Origin: Clostridiales bacterium
GTDB taxonomy: Bacteria; Bacillota; Clostridia; Lachnospirales; Lachnospiraceae
Reading direction: 5' to 3'
Assembly (NCBI GenBank): GCA_018365455.1
Contig: JAGZJZ010000016.1
Span: 77,950-141,949 of the forward strand
Length of the DNA: 64,000 nt
Below, piece by piece: positions 17,557 through 26,977 of the stretch. Below the pieces are notes generated by a model that was not told where the DNA came from, made no database searches, and worked only from the letters and a program-made list of their open reading frames with translations. The position numbers were made by a program, and so were the translations under genes. How positions within the stretch are numbered: the first letter of the stretch is position 1; every line of letters starts with the position of its first letter.

Positions 17557-18672
17557 TTGAAAATGGAGCAAATAAAAGAGTATCTGCCAAAAATAAAATT
17601 ACACGGAAGAACAATTTATGACGAAAAAAGCGAGGCACTTTTTTTCAATTGGACAAGTGCCGGAATGGAATTTACATTCTGTGGAACTTCACTTCAGGCA
17701 GAATTTGTTGCTGAACCAGGTACGGAAATGGAAGGATTACCTTGGGATGAGAGTGCGCCAAGAAGAGAAACCTGGCCTTGGGTGGCAGTATTTTTGGATG
17801 GAGAAAAGGAACCGGCAGACAAGTTTGTAATTGGCAGAAAAAAACAGATAAAGACAATTTTTGCAAGCGGTAAAGAAGAAAAACATGTGATTCGTATTGT
17901 GAAACTTACGGAGAATTACAAAACATTTGCCGGAATAATGGGATTTTACATGGATGGACATATTTTAGATAAGGAATGGGGGAAAAGACCTGCAATCGAA
18001 TTTATCGGAGATTCGATTACCTGTGGATTTGGAAACGAAGCTCAGGAAAAAGACAGATTGTTTTTTTCAGAAGATGAAAATGGCTGGATGAGTTATGGGT
18101 CCATTGCAGCAAGAATGATGGATATGGACTGGAACATGGTTAGTATGTCTGGAATCTGCACAGAAGTAAGAACTGGAATGCCAATGGATTATGGAATGAA
18201 AGATTTATATTTATATACGGATCGCATCTGGCAGGAAAAAGTAAAAAAAGAGACAGACCTAGCAAAGTGGGATTTTAAGGCAAATCCAAAAGATTATGTA
18301 GTCATAAATCTGGGAACAAATGATGCAACAGGTATTATTTTAACAGAGGATCAGGATTCTGAATTAAGGAATTTCTGCAAAGGATATAAAGAGTTTTTAA
18401 AGATGGTACGCGCCTGTAATGGACCAGATACTCATATTATATGTGCAATTGGTAGCATGGACTACTATTTGTATTACGATATCGTTAAGATCGTTGAGGA
18501 ATACAAGGAAGAAACAAAGGATGGAAAAATCAGCAGCCTGCGTTTGAAAAAAATGAGTGTCTTAGACCCGGTTGGAGCCTGCGGACATCCAAATGTGGTA
18601 ACTGATAAGAAAATGGCAGTAGAACTTGTAGAAGAGATAAAAAGACTTCAGCTTAGGAAGGATACAGTATGA
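17557..18672 (+). CDS. CE2-like SGNH acetyl esterase
   Basis: A 371-residue protein with the two-domain plan of carbohydrate esterase family 2: an N-terminal beta-jelly-roll (GRTIYDEKSEALFFNWTSAG to about residue 140) and an SGNH domain with nucleophile Ser153 in FIGDSITCGFG, Asn in LGTNDAT, and the terminal His in CGHPN. CE2 enzymes deacetylate sugars, often at O-6 of hexoses, using a Ser-His dyad. Translation probably starts at TTG 17557 (AAGGAG ten bases upstream); ATG 17563 is the alternative. It ends the first part of the block; a short hairpin terminator follows at 18747. Confidence 0.85.
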   Translation: MKMEQIKEYLPKIKLHGRTIYDEKSEALFFNWTSAGMEFTFCGTSLQAEFVAEPGTEMEGLPWDESAPRRETWPWVAVFLDGEKEPADKFVIGRKKQIKTIFASGKEEKHVIRIVKLTENYKTFAGIMGFYMDGHILDKEWGKRPAIEFIGDSITCGFGNEAQEKDRLFFSEDENGWMSYGSIAARMMDMDWNMVSMSGICTEVRTGMPMDYGMKDLYLYTDRIWQEKVKKETDLAKWDFKANPKDYVVINLGTNDATGIILTEDQDSELRNFCKGYKEFLKMVRACNGPDTHIICAIGSMDYYLYYDIVKIVEEYKEETKDGKISSLRLKKMSVLDPVGACGHPNVVTDKKMAVELVEEIKRLQLRKDTV

Positions 18673-18979
18673 TCGAAAAAAGGTCAGATGAACCATTTGT
18701 CTCTTGGTGGAGAAATGACGATAAGTGAGATAAGCATTGAAAGAATGAGAACTTTAAGGTTCTCTTTTTTGTTTCCAGAAAAATAGTATTGCAATATTGT
18801 GGTATGACATAATATTATGTAAGGGTCTTTCTTTTTATTAGTCAGATTTAAAATTTTAGAATTATGCACAAAATATACCATATTTTAAAAACAATATCCG
18901 GTTTTTAAAAATGAAAGGGTATGGATTCATGTTATAATAAAGAATAAAACTTTAACATTATGTAAAATGGAGACAAAAG
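18673..18979. other. Intergenic region before the second two-component system
   Basis: About 307 bp without a convincing gene. It holds a short terminator (18747-18770), a perfect 14-bp AT palindrome ACATAATATTATGT (18807-18820) that may be an operator, and a TATAAT at 18933-18938 with no good -35 at usual spacing. The TATAAT is about 40 bp before the kinase start and may be an activator-dependent -10. Confidence 0.5.
18747..18770 (+). terminator. Short intrinsic terminator
   Basis: GAGAAC (18747-18752) and GTTCTC (18759-18764) enclose a six-base loop and are followed by six Ts. The six-pair stem suggests partial or complete termination after the three-esterase group. Confidence 0.7.
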
Positions 18980-20686
18980 ATGAAAAATAAATCTTTTATT
19001 CGCGGAACAATTGCAATGTTGTTATTACAAATGGTATTGATGATTTCCATTTTGCTTGTCTTTTTGTATTCGTCATATCGCTCAAGTGTAGAAGATGTGG
19101 ACCAGATTCTGGATAATTTTCTTCACGTATATGGAAATGAACTGAATAATAAGATTGAAGATGCAAATATGCTGTTGCAGCGTCTGATTTATAAGAATAC
19201 AAAATACGATATGCTGCAAAGTGAAAGCGAGTCGGATCGGTATGAAGCAGGTATTGATTTGTCAAATCTTTTACAGGAATCTATAACGAATAATAATAAT
19301 GTAGATATGATTGTGATAGCGGAGTCTGCGTATCAGAACTGCATAGATAGTTACAAGAACAATATTACCTGGTCTCAAAAAGAAACCATAAGGGATTTTG
19401 CAATGGATTGTGCAGCCCAGGGGCATATGAAGGCATTCTGGAGCATTAAAATCTTAGAGGGGACGCCTTTCCTTTATAAAATGTATGTATGGAATGGAAA
19501 AGCGGCAGGTGTGTTCATGGCAGTGGATAACTTTATGGATACAGCCGGTAAGAGCAGTCTGGAGAATATGACAATTCTTATGACCGATAAAGAGAATCAG
19601 TTGTATGGATATTATGGTGAGTCCAATGAGGAATTACAAATTGGACAAAAAATTGAAAAATTCATGCAGAATAAGAATTACAATGATCAAAAGGTTGAGC
19701 TTGCCGATGGCAATCTGATTGTACATTGTTATATGAACAGCCGGGGATTTTTGGGACAGATCAAAGGAACGATGATTATATTTTTTGTAATTATTAACAT
19801 TACTCTTGTTGTTGTAATGATACTTGTAAAATATCTGAGAAAAAATATTTTGATTCCGATGAAACATATGCAGCAAAGCATGGAAATGATTCGGGCTGGT
19901 GACTACAAACATCGTATCCGGGAAGAATTCGAGACAAATGAATTTGTAATATTGAAAAATACATTTAATCATTTGATGGACGAAGTTGTAGGACTGAAGA
20001 TACAAAGTTACGAAAAACAGATAGTTCTTCAGGAGACGGAACTTCGTGCGATACGATTACAGATACGTCCTCATTTCTTTTTAAATGCTATGACCACAAT
20101 ATCGAGTTTAAGCATGCAAAAGAAAAACGAACACATAAAAATTTATATTGATGCACTGACGAAAAATATTCGCTATATGTTTAAATCAGGACTACATACG
20201 GTTCCGCTAGTGGAAGAGGTTCGCCATGTTGAGAATTATTTTGAAATGCAGGAACTGAAATATCCGGGCTGTGTATTTTATTTTATGGATATTGCTCCAG
20301 AGGTGGAAAATTGGAATATTCCACAGATGCTGATTCATACGGTTGTTGAGAATGAATATAAATATGCTGTTTCTTTGGATACCAGTCTTACGATACTTGT
20401 CAAGGCTGGCTGTGTGGAAATAAATGGTGAGAAAATGCTTTCCATTGAAATAGAAGATGATGGAGATGGATATTCAAAAGAATTTTTAGAGAAGTTCCAG
20501 GCAGAACATGTGGAAATAGAAAAAGATGGAACGAGAGTTGGTCTGTATAGCATACGGCGTATGTTGGAAATCATGTATGAAAGAAAGAATCTGTTTGAAA
20601 TTTCCAATATTGAACCACATGGCTGCTTGAACCGTTTTCTGATTCCAGAACATGCACTTCATGAGATGGAACCAGAAAAAATGTAA
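18980..20686 (+). CDS. YesM-type sensor histidine kinase (second system)
   Basis: A 568-residue membrane sensor. Transmembrane helices at about 8-32 and 263-284 enclose an extracellular domain of about 230 residues unlike that of the 8.1 kb kinase. HAMP follows (about 285-340), then phospho-acceptor His365 (QIRPHFFLNAM), an N box with an unusual ENEYKYA sequence, the DDGDGYS loop and a GLYSIRRML G box. Residues after the N-box Asn differ from the usual ENAFKHG, so ATPase efficiency is uncertain. The paired response regulator follows across a 173-bp inverted-repeat region. It probably senses the substrate of the 22.6-26.0 kb importer. Confidence 0.9.
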   Translation: MKNKSFIRGTIAMLLLQMVLMISILLVFLYSSYRSSVEDVDQILDNFLHVYGNELNNKIEDANMLLQRLIYKNTKYDMLQSESESDRYEAGIDLSNLLQESITNNNNVDMIVIAESAYQNCIDSYKNNITWSQKETIRDFAMDCAAQGHMKAFWSIKILEGTPFLYKMYVWNGKAAGVFMAVDNFMDTAGKSSLENMTILMTDKENQLYGYYGESNEELQIGQKIEKFMQNKNYNDQKVELADGNLIVHCYMNSRGFLGQIKGTMIIFFVIINITLVVVMILVKYLRKNILIPMKHMQQSMEMIRAGDYKHRIREEFETNEFVILKNTFNHLMDEVVGLKIQSYEKQIVLQETELRAIRLQIRPHFFLNAMTTISSLSMQKKNEHIKIYIDALTKNIRYMFKSGLHTVPLVEEVRHVENYFEMQELKYPGCVFYFMDIAPEVENWNIPQMLIHTVVENEYKYAVSLDTSLTILVKAGCVEINGEKMLSIEIEDDGDGYSKEFLEKFQAEHVEIEKDGTRVGLYSIRRMLEIMYERKNLFEISNIEPHGCLNRFLIPEHALHEMEPEKM

Positions 20687-20815
20687 CAGTTCAGACAAGC
20701 AGTCCTGTTACTGCAAAAATCCATTTATAATCGCTTGCGCGATGGGATTTTTGCACTCCTGAATCACTTTCTCACGGTATGCGCAGTAAATGCGAATACC
20801 TGTCTGAACTGTTAC
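20683..20815. repeat. Nested inverted-repeat element (133 bp)
   Basis: The outer arms GTAACAGTTCAGACA (20683-20697) and TGTCTGAACTGTTAC (20801-20815) are perfect 15-bp inverted repeats. Inside, TGCAAAAATCC (20712-20722) pairs perfectly with GGATTTTTGCA (20745-20755) around an ATCGC...GCGAT core. The left arm includes the stop codon of the kinase gene. There is no coding capacity. Structure and size fit a REP/MITE-like dispersed element; I believe similar sequences recur in Lachnospiraceae genomes, but that needs a search. It could also act as an mRNA processing or attenuation structure between kinase and regulator. Confidence 0.7.
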
Positions 20816-20859
20816 GAAAAAATACAAAGTAAGATGGAATAAACAGGAGAAGAACAATT

Positions 20860-22449
20860 ATGAGAGTATTAATTGTGGATGATGATATCGTTACGGTAGA
20901 CGTCATAAAAAGTACCGTGGGGTGGGAAAAACTTGGAATAGTTGAGGTATTTACAGCCTATAATATTGATCAGGCGAAAACCACACTTACAAAGTCCAGC
21001 ATAGATATTATTATAAGTGATATAGAGATGCCAAAGGGAACGGGAATTGATTTGCTTACCTGGTTTCGGGAACAGCAGATGGATGGGGAATTTTTGCTGT
21101 TAACCTGTCATGAAAGATTTGATTACGCTACAAACGCTGTAAAGCTCCATGCTGCTGAATATCTGCTAAAACCATTTGAACCCCTTGTCATGGAAGCCGC
21201 ATTAAAGAAGATCATTCAAAAAAGAATGGAACAAAAGCTTTTAAAGGAAGACAGTGAAGCCGGTAAATGGGTCAAAAATAATAAACGCCGGTTGAAATTG
21301 AATTTCTGGAATATGCTTCTGGATGGCAGCATAGCTACTTCTAATAGGAAGGATATTGAATCAGAATTGCGCAATCGGAAAATGGAAGATGATCCAAATG
21401 ATCCATATCATCTTATTATATCTAAAGTTACGAATATAGAGCATGACAGAGAGCGTATGAATCCTAATCTGGTGTTATTTATCCTGGAAAATATCCATTC
21501 GGAGATTCTATGCGGAAATCCGGAAAATAGAAATGTTGTCTGTTATGAGTATAAAGATTATTATGTGCTTGTCACGATTTGTAGGACGGAAAATGAAAAA
21601 GAACTGTTAGCACTTACCAAGGAACTTATTCTGGGGTTAAAAAAAGTGCTCTCCTCGACGATTACATGCTGTATCAGCGATGTATGTAAAATGCCTGATT
21701 TTTATGAGACCTTCCATCGCAATTTGAATTTGTTTTCATTAAATGTTGTTTATTATGGAGACTGCTTTCTGGAGAGCCAGAGTATGAAAACCAGTCCTGA
21801 TGAAGCTTTCTTTTTGGAATTAAATGTCATGGATCAACTTCTTGCTGAACGAAAAAAGGTGGAATTTTTAGGTTATTTAAAGAAAAGACTCAATGAAAAG
21901 GTATTTGAAAAAAAATTAGACGAGCATATGTTAGAACAGGCAAAACAGGAAATTTTGCAGGCGGTATATACATATCTTGCCAAACGCGATATTCAGGCAT
22001 CAGGTCTTTTTCGTGAAGAAGCTTTTGTGAGCATGACACAAAAGGCGTCCAGATCAGTGATTGATATTTTGCGCTGGATTAATTACTTTCTGGATCAGAT
22101 GTATGAATATGAGAGTCAGGTTCAAAAAAGCCATACCGTGGTGGATCGGATCAATCTATATATTCGTGACCATTACGCAGAAAAAATTGGGAGAAATGAA
22201 ATTGCGTCCCAGTTCTATCTTGCACCAGAGTATCTTGCAAAAATGTACAAGAAGCAGACGGGAAATAGCCTGAAAGATTATATCAGTGAATATCGTATTG
22301 AACAGTCAAAGATTCTGCTGAAAAAAGGAGAAATGCAGATTGGGGACGTTGCATTAGCAGTAGGATTTGATAATTTCACTTATTTTTCAACTATTTTTAA
22401 AAAGTATACGGGAATATCCCCAAATCAGTATCGCAAACAGGAAGCATAA
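20860..22449 (+). CDS. YesN-type response regulator with AraC DNA-binding domain (second system)
   Basis: A 529-residue regulator. The receiver domain has the VDDD acidic pocket (6-9), phospho-acceptor Asp54 (ISDIEMPKG) and conserved Lys in LKPFEP. A long middle region follows. The last 100 residues form an AraC double helix-turn-helix (GRNEIASQFYLAPEYLAKMYKKQTG and IGDVALAVGFDNFTYFSTIFKKYTG). CAGGAG precedes the start. It lies between its kinase and the solute-binding lipoprotein gene, making the sensor-regulator-importer order typical of sugar-induced systems. A terminator follows at 22480, so the importer has its own promoter, presumably the target. Confidence 0.92.
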   Translation: MRVLIVDDDIVTVDVIKSTVGWEKLGIVEVFTAYNIDQAKTTLTKSSIDIIISDIEMPKGTGIDLLTWFREQQMDGEFLLLTCHERFDYATNAVKLHAAEYLLKPFEPLVMEAALKKIIQKRMEQKLLKEDSEAGKWVKNNKRRLKLNFWNMLLDGSIATSNRKDIESELRNRKMEDDPNDPYHLIISKVTNIEHDRERMNPNLVLFILENIHSEILCGNPENRNVVCYEYKDYYVLVTICRTENEKELLALTKELILGLKKVLSSTITCCISDVCKMPDFYETFHRNLNLFSLNVVYYGDCFLESQSMKTSPDEAFFLELNVMDQLLAERKKVEFLGYLKKRLNEKVFEKKLDEHMLEQAKQEILQAVYTYLAKRDIQASGLFREEAFVSMTQKASRSVIDILRWINYFLDQMYEYESQVQKSHTVVDRINLYIRDHYAEKIGRNEIASQFYLAPEYLAKMYKKQTGNSLKDYISEYRIEQSKILLKKGEMQIGDVALAVGFDNFTYFSTIFKKYTGISPNQYRKQEA

Positions 22450-22479
22450 AAATAAGATGTAAGAGGATTTAAGTATAAT

Positions 22480-22520
22480 AAGAGAACAATGTCATGTAAT
22501 TGACTGTTCTCTTATTTTTT
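22480..22520 (+). terminator. Intrinsic terminator after the second response regulator
   Basis: AAGAGAACA (22480-22488) and TGTTCTCTT (22505-22513) are perfect 9-bp arms followed by ATTTTTT. Confidence 0.8.
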
Positions 22521-22602
22521 AAAATCCATGTCTTTTTTTTTAATGAATGAAGTTGAAAGAGAAGTTATACTGATACTATCAAAAAAAGAGAGGGTAAAAT
22601 GT

Positions 22603-24138
22603 ATGAGAAATAAAAAAAGAATGATTGCAGCTTTATTAACTGCAGCTATGGTATTTGGAATTACAGGATGTGGAGCGAAAAGCTCAAGTGGAGAAGCGGG
22701 TTCTACAGAGAATGCATCTAAAGACAGTGGTACATATGATCAGGTCGTATATGCATACTCAACATTTAATAATATTCCGTCCGAGAAAGATCTGGGAGAA
22801 GTGGAAGAAGCAATCAATAAAATCACAAGAGAAAAGATTGGTACAGAAGTTACATTAAAACCAATTGCAATTGCAGATTATTCCAGCAAAGTATCTTTGG
22901 CATTACAGGGTGGAGAAAAAATTGATGTATTCCAGTCATTAGGTGATTTTAATAACTGTGTAGCACAGGATATGACTTATGATCTTACAGATCTTTTAGA
23001 AAAAGAAGGCAAAGCAACAAAAGAACTTGTTGGTGATCAGTGGCTTGCAGCATGCAGCACAGATGGAAAAATCTATGGTGTTCCTACAATGAAACCGGTA
23101 GCTTTAACACCAATGTTTGTATATCGTCAGGATCTTGCAGATGAACTTGGAATAGATATATCAGGTGTAAATTCACCCGAAGATGTTACAGCAGTTTTAA
23201 AACAGGTAAAAGAAGCTTATCCGGATATGACCCCATTAGCTCCAGTGCAGCAGGGAACAATTGGACTTAATCTGACTTTTAAAAATACAGATTACCTGAC
23301 AGATGATTATTATAAACCAATCGGAGTACTTCAGGGCGACAACACAGATGTTACAGATCTTTATTCCTCTGAAGAATTCAAAAATGCAGCTAAACTTGCA
23401 AGAACATGGTACGACGAAGGTCTAGTTATGAAAGATGCAGCAACTACAACAAGTACATCACAGGAATGTCTTGCATCAGGAAATTATTTTGGATTTATTG
23501 CAGCATATAGCTATCCGGAAGCAGATACTGCAGCAAACCTGCAATCACAGTGTGGTGGATATGAACTTGGCGCAAAAATGATCGGTGATTCTTACCTTTC
23601 AACAGGCGATATCAACGCTGTAAGCTGGATGATTGCATCTACAACAGATGTACCAGAAGCAGCAATGAAATTCTTAGATCTAACTTATACAGATGAAGAT
23701 GTTATCAATTTACTGATTTATGGTATTGAAGGAAGAGATTATGTGAAGAACGATGATGGAACAGTTAGCTACCCGGAAGGTGAAGATGCTACAACAGTTC
23801 CATATACAGCTCAGTTAAGCTGTGGTACACTTGGAAACTTCTTTAAAATGTTTCCTATGGAGGGTACAGATCCTGCATCTATCGAATGGGAATTAGAGCA
23901 GAATAAGACAGCAAAGACATCTCCAGCTATGGGATTCACATTTGATTCCAAAAAATTAAAAACACAGTATACAGCAGTTGGAAATGTGATTTCCCAGTAC
24001 TTACCAGGTCTTCTCTGCGGAAGCTTAGACCCGGATACGGGAATTGAAAAATTTGTGAATGCATTAAATGATGCTGGATATCAAGATATCTTAGCTGCAA
24101 AACAGGAACAGTTAGACGCTTGGATGGCACAGAAATAG
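22603..24138 (+). CDS. Sugar ABC transporter substrate-binding lipoprotein (second system)
   Basis: A 511-residue extracellular binding protein. The signal peptide MRNKKRMIAALLTAAMVFG leads into ITGC with lipidated Cys23, then a short Ser/Gly/Glu linker. The mature region (IEKITREKIGTEV-like opening, VSLALQGGEKIDVF, GKIYGVPTMKPVALTPMFVYRQDL) is that of family 1 binders in the DUF3502-related subgroup. GAGAGGG lies eight bases before ATG 22603; earlier in-frame ATGs lack a site. Codon use is strikingly AT-rich compared with the 10.0 kb homologue. It delivers substrate to the two permeases that follow. Confidence 0.92.
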   Translation: MRNKKRMIAALLTAAMVFGITGCGAKSSSGEAGSTENASKDSGTYDQVVYAYSTFNNIPSEKDLGEVEEAINKITREKIGTEVTLKPIAIADYSSKVSLALQGGEKIDVFQSLGDFNNCVAQDMTYDLTDLLEKEGKATKELVGDQWLAACSTDGKIYGVPTMKPVALTPMFVYRQDLADELGIDISGVNSPEDVTAVLKQVKEAYPDMTPLAPVQQGTIGLNLTFKNTDYLTDDYYKPIGVLQGDNTDVTDLYSSEEFKNAAKLARTWYDEGLVMKDAATTTSTSQECLASGNYFGFIAAYSYPEADTAANLQSQCGGYELGAKMIGDSYLSTGDINAVSWMIASTTDVPEAAMKFLDLTYTDEDVINLLIYGIEGRDYVKNDDGTVSYPEGEDATTVPYTAQLSCGTLGNFFKMFPMEGTDPASIEWELEQNKTAKTSPAMGFTFDSKKLKTQYTAVGNVISQYLPGLLCGSLDPDTGIEKFVNALNDAGYQDILAAKQEQLDAWMAQK

Positions 24139-24153
24139 TAAAAGAGGATAACA

Positions 24154-25083
24154 ATGAAAGCAATTACAAAGAAACAAAAAAAACAGAAGTTTAAAGATTT
24201 GTCATTACTTTTAATCGCCGCACCAGGAATTGCTTATTTATTGATCAACAACTATATCCCAATGCTGGGAATTTTCCTGGCATTCAAGGATTATAGTTTC
24301 ATGAAGGGCATTTTCAAAAGTGACTGGTGTGGATTTGACAACTTCAAATTCTTATTTAAGACAAGCGATGCCTGGATAATGACAAGAAATACGATTTTGT
24401 ATAATGTGGCATTTATTATAATCGGTACCGCGTTAGCTATTCTGGTTGCAATTTTTATCTGCGAACTTGGAAAAAGAAAAAGAGTAAAAATCTACCAGGC
24501 AGCACTTTTGCTCCCCAATATGCTCTCGTGGGTAGTGATCGGATATATTGCATACGCATTTTTAAATGCGGATACAGGTTTTATCAATAATACGATTTTA
24601 AAAGGACTTGGAATTGATCCAATTTCCTGGTATGCGCAGTCTGGTGCATGGCCGGCAATCATTATTATTGTATATCTTTGGAAGAATATCGGCTATATGT
24701 CTATTATCTATACGGCAGCAATCTCCGGAATCGATAAATCAATTTATGAAGCTGCAGCAGTTGATGGAGCAACGAAACGAAAACAAATCTGGCATATAAC
24801 ACTTCCAATGTTGAAACCGACTGTTATCACACTGACATTGATGTCTATCGGTAGAATTTTCTTCTCTGACTTTGGATTATTCTATCAGGTTCCACAGAAT
24901 TCTGGAGCTTTGTATGGTGTGACACAGACCATCGATACTTATGTATATCGTGGTTTAATGGAATTGAATGATGTTGGGATGTCTGCAGCAGCCGGTCTTT
25001 ATCAGTCGCTCATTGGTTTTGTATTAGTTCTATTGGCAAATAAATTTGTTCGTAAGCACGATGCAGAAAATGCATTGTTCTAA
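24154..25083 (+). CDS. LplB-type sugar ABC permease (second system)
   Basis: A 309-residue permease with six transmembrane helices. The basic N-terminus (KKQKKQKFKDLSLLLIAAPG), NYIPMLGIFLAFKDYSF and GFDNFKFLF motifs, and the EAA loop YEAAAVDGATKRKQIWHITLPMLKP, place it in the LplB branch of CUT1. GAGG precedes the ATG; it is 15 bp after the lipoprotein gene. It pairs with the next permease. No ATPase gene is present in the cluster, so a genome-wide shared ATPase is expected. Confidence 0.93.
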   Translation: MKAITKKQKKQKFKDLSLLLIAAPGIAYLLINNYIPMLGIFLAFKDYSFMKGIFKSDWCGFDNFKFLFKTSDAWIMTRNTILYNVAFIIIGTALAILVAIFICELGKRKRVKIYQAALLLPNMLSWVVIGYIAYAFLNADTGFINNTILKGLGIDPISWYAQSGAWPAIIIIVYLWKNIGYMSIIYTAAISGIDKSIYEAAAVDGATKRKQIWHITLPMLKPTVITLTLMSIGRIFFSDFGLFYQVPQNSGALYGVTQTIDTYVYRGLMELNDVGMSAAAGLYQSLIGFVLVLLANKFVRKHDAENALF

Positions 25084-25094
25084 GGAGGTATGAA

Positions 25095-25979
25095 ATGACA
25101 GAAAGTAAGCCGTTTAATCGTGTGGCAACCATCATACTTACGATAGCTGTAGTAATTGCATTAATGCCAATCCTACTGATTGTAATTGCTTCATTTACTG
25201 CTGAAAATTCACTGATTCAGTTTGGATATTCCTATGTACCAAATGAATGGAGCCTGGATGCCTATTACTATATGGTGAAACAGGGAATAACGATTGCAAG
25301 AGCGTATGGCGTGTCCTTTTTCGTAACAATCGTAGGAACATTAATGAGTGTATTGTTAACAACAATGCTGGCATATCCTATGTCAAGAAAATCGTTTAAA
25401 TATCGTAATATATTAGCATTCTTTGTATTTTTTACCATGTTGTTTAATGGAGGTATTGTTCCGTCTTACATCATGTGGACGAAGATCTTTGCTATCAAAA
25501 ATACTATCTGGGCTTTGATTATCCCCAATTATCTGGTAACTGCTTTTAATGTAATTCTTGTAAAAAATTACTATTCCAACAGTATTCCGGAGTCCTTAAT
25601 CGAGGCAGCACAGATTGATGGAGCATCGGAGCTGACTATTTTTGGGAAAATCATGCTTCCACTGGCTGTTCCTACAGTAGCAACAATTAGTTTGTTTACA
25701 GGATTATGTTATTGGAATGATTGGACCAATGGTCTGTATTACATAGATGATCAGAAGTTGTTTAGTATACAGCAGCTGTTGATGAAAATCATGAATAATA
25801 TTCAGGCACTTCGTTCGAATTCCAATGCAGCATTGTTAGGAACAGGAGCAGTTGATCTGCCAGGAACATCTATACGAATGGCAATGGCTGTAATAGGAAT
25901 TTTACCAATTATGCTTGTATACCCATTTGTTCAGAAATATCTGGTCAAAGGTGTAGTAGTCGGAGCAGTCAAAGGATAA
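25095..25979 (+). CDS. YtcP-type sugar ABC permease (second system)
   Basis: A 294-residue permease with six transmembrane helices, EAA loop IEAAQIDGASELTIFGKIMLPLAVP and the diagnostic C-terminus YPFVQKYLVKGVVVGAVKG. AAGGAGGT precedes the ATG; the gap to the upstream permease is 11 bp. It completes the membrane channel of the second importer. A terminator hairpin lies 62 bp after the stop, before the metabolic genes, which would set transporter and enzyme levels apart. Confidence 0.93.
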   Translation: MTESKPFNRVATIILTIAVVIALMPILLIVIASFTAENSLIQFGYSYVPNEWSLDAYYYMVKQGITIARAYGVSFFVTIVGTLMSVLLTTMLAYPMSRKSFKYRNILAFFVFFTMLFNGGIVPSYIMWTKIFAIKNTIWALIIPNYLVTAFNVILVKNYYSNSIPESLIEAAQIDGASELTIFGKIMLPLAVPTVATISLFTGLCYWNDWTNGLYYIDDQKLFSIQQLLMKIMNNIQALRSNSNAALLGTGAVDLPGTSIRMAMAVIGILPIMLVYPFVQKYLVKGVVVGAVKG

Positions 25980-26041
25980 GGGGGCCCAGAAAAGGTCGGA
26001 TGGTTTTGAACATAAAAGTGAAGCAGGAATAAAGAAACATG

Positions 26042-26068
26042 GGACTGGGAAAATTCCCAGTCCTTTTT
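26042..26068 (+). terminator. Intrinsic terminator/attenuator between importer and enzyme genes
   Basis: GGACTGGGAA (26042-26051) and TTCCCAGTCC (26054-26063) form a perfect 10-bp stem with a two-base loop followed by TTTTT. The next gene starts only 37 bp later with no obvious promoter between, so read-through past this hairpin probably supplies the enzyme genes. Confidence 0.8.
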
Positions 26069-26104
26069 ATACAGCTTTTATATTTACCAGAAAGGACAAA
26101 TAAA

Positions 26105-26959
26105 ATGAAAGTTAGTGAAGTAATAGATAAAATTTTAGAATATCATCCGGGTTTTCCAGAGGATTACGATGGATGTGATGGTTATAAATCAGGTGATCCA
26201 GCGGCAGAGTGTACGGGAATTGCTTCTGCTTTGGTTCCTACGATAGATGTAATAAAAAAAGCAGCAAAATTGGGATGCAATCTGTTATACGTACATGAAC
26301 CTTCTTATTACTCTACTTCGGACTATCCAGACTGGAGAGCAGGATTTGAAAATAAGGTCTATGAAGAAAAAAGAAAACTGTTAGAAGAGACAGGGATTGT
26401 AATTTTTAGAGATCATGACCACACGCACGCACATCGTCCGGATGGAATTTTCACAGGAGTAATTAAATATCTGGGCTGGGAAGACTATCAGGTCAAACAG
26501 GAAGGAATGAACATGTATTTTGAATTCCCGGATATGACAGTAGAAAAAATGAATCAGCTTTTAATGGATCAGCTTTCCTTAAATGGAATCCGTTATATTG
26601 GAAGACCTGAAAGTAAAATAAATAGAGTTGCCATAGTTGGACATCTTCTTCCCAATATTTTTGTTCATCATCCAACAACAGGAGAAGGCTTTTGCCCAGA
26701 ATATGCGACAGAGGTTATCAAGCTTTTAGAACAAGAAGATGTGGATGCCATCATTCCTGGTGAAGTAATTGACTGGACAGTTATTTCCTATATCCGTGAT
26801 GCAGTGCAGCTTGGTAAGACAAAAGCAGTATTTAATGTAGGACATTTTAATATAGAAGAATTAGGAATGAAATATGCAGCAGACTGGATTCCAGAATTGA
26901 TTGATCCTCAGATTCCAGTGCATTATATTCCAACAGGAGACATCTATTCATTTAAATAA
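26105..26959 (+). CDS. Nif3-like dinuclear-metal protein, first of a tandem pair
   Basis: A 284-residue protein with the Nif3/YbgI fold pattern. Metal-ligand candidates are His in LLYVHEPSYY, the His/Asp cluster in RDHDHTHAHRPDG, Asp/Glu around IPGEVIDWT, and the C-terminal VGHFNIEELGMKY. It lacks the PII-like insertion of longer homologues. Nif3 proteins form hexameric toroids with two metal ions per subunit; most have no proven activity, so a hydrolase or cyclohydrolase label would be over-precise. ATG 26105 has AAAGGAC upstream; earlier in-frame codons read through the terminator hairpin. It is distantly related to the next gene and embedded in an esterase and glycosidase operon, an unusual context. 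Confidence 0.8.
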   Translation: MKVSEVIDKILEYHPGFPEDYDGCDGYKSGDPAAECTGIASALVPTIDVIKKAAKLGCNLLYVHEPSYYSTSDYPDWRAGFENKVYEEKRKLLEETGIVIFRDHDHTHAHRPDGIFTGVIKYLGWEDYQVKQEGMNMYFEFPDMTVEKMNQLLMDQLSLNGIRYIGRPESKINRVAIVGHLLPNIFVHHPTTGEGFCPEYATEVIKLLEQEDVDAIIPGEVIDWTVISYIRDAVQLGKTKAVFNVGHFNIEELGMKYAADWIPELIDPQIPVHYIPTGDIYSFK

Positions 26960-26977
26960 CGAGCGGGAGGATTAGCA

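Noticed and set aside
18684..18881. Minus-strand reading of 65 codons upstream of the second sensor kinase
   Set aside because: It overlaps a terminator, has no ribosome site and reads low-complexity AT-rich sequence.
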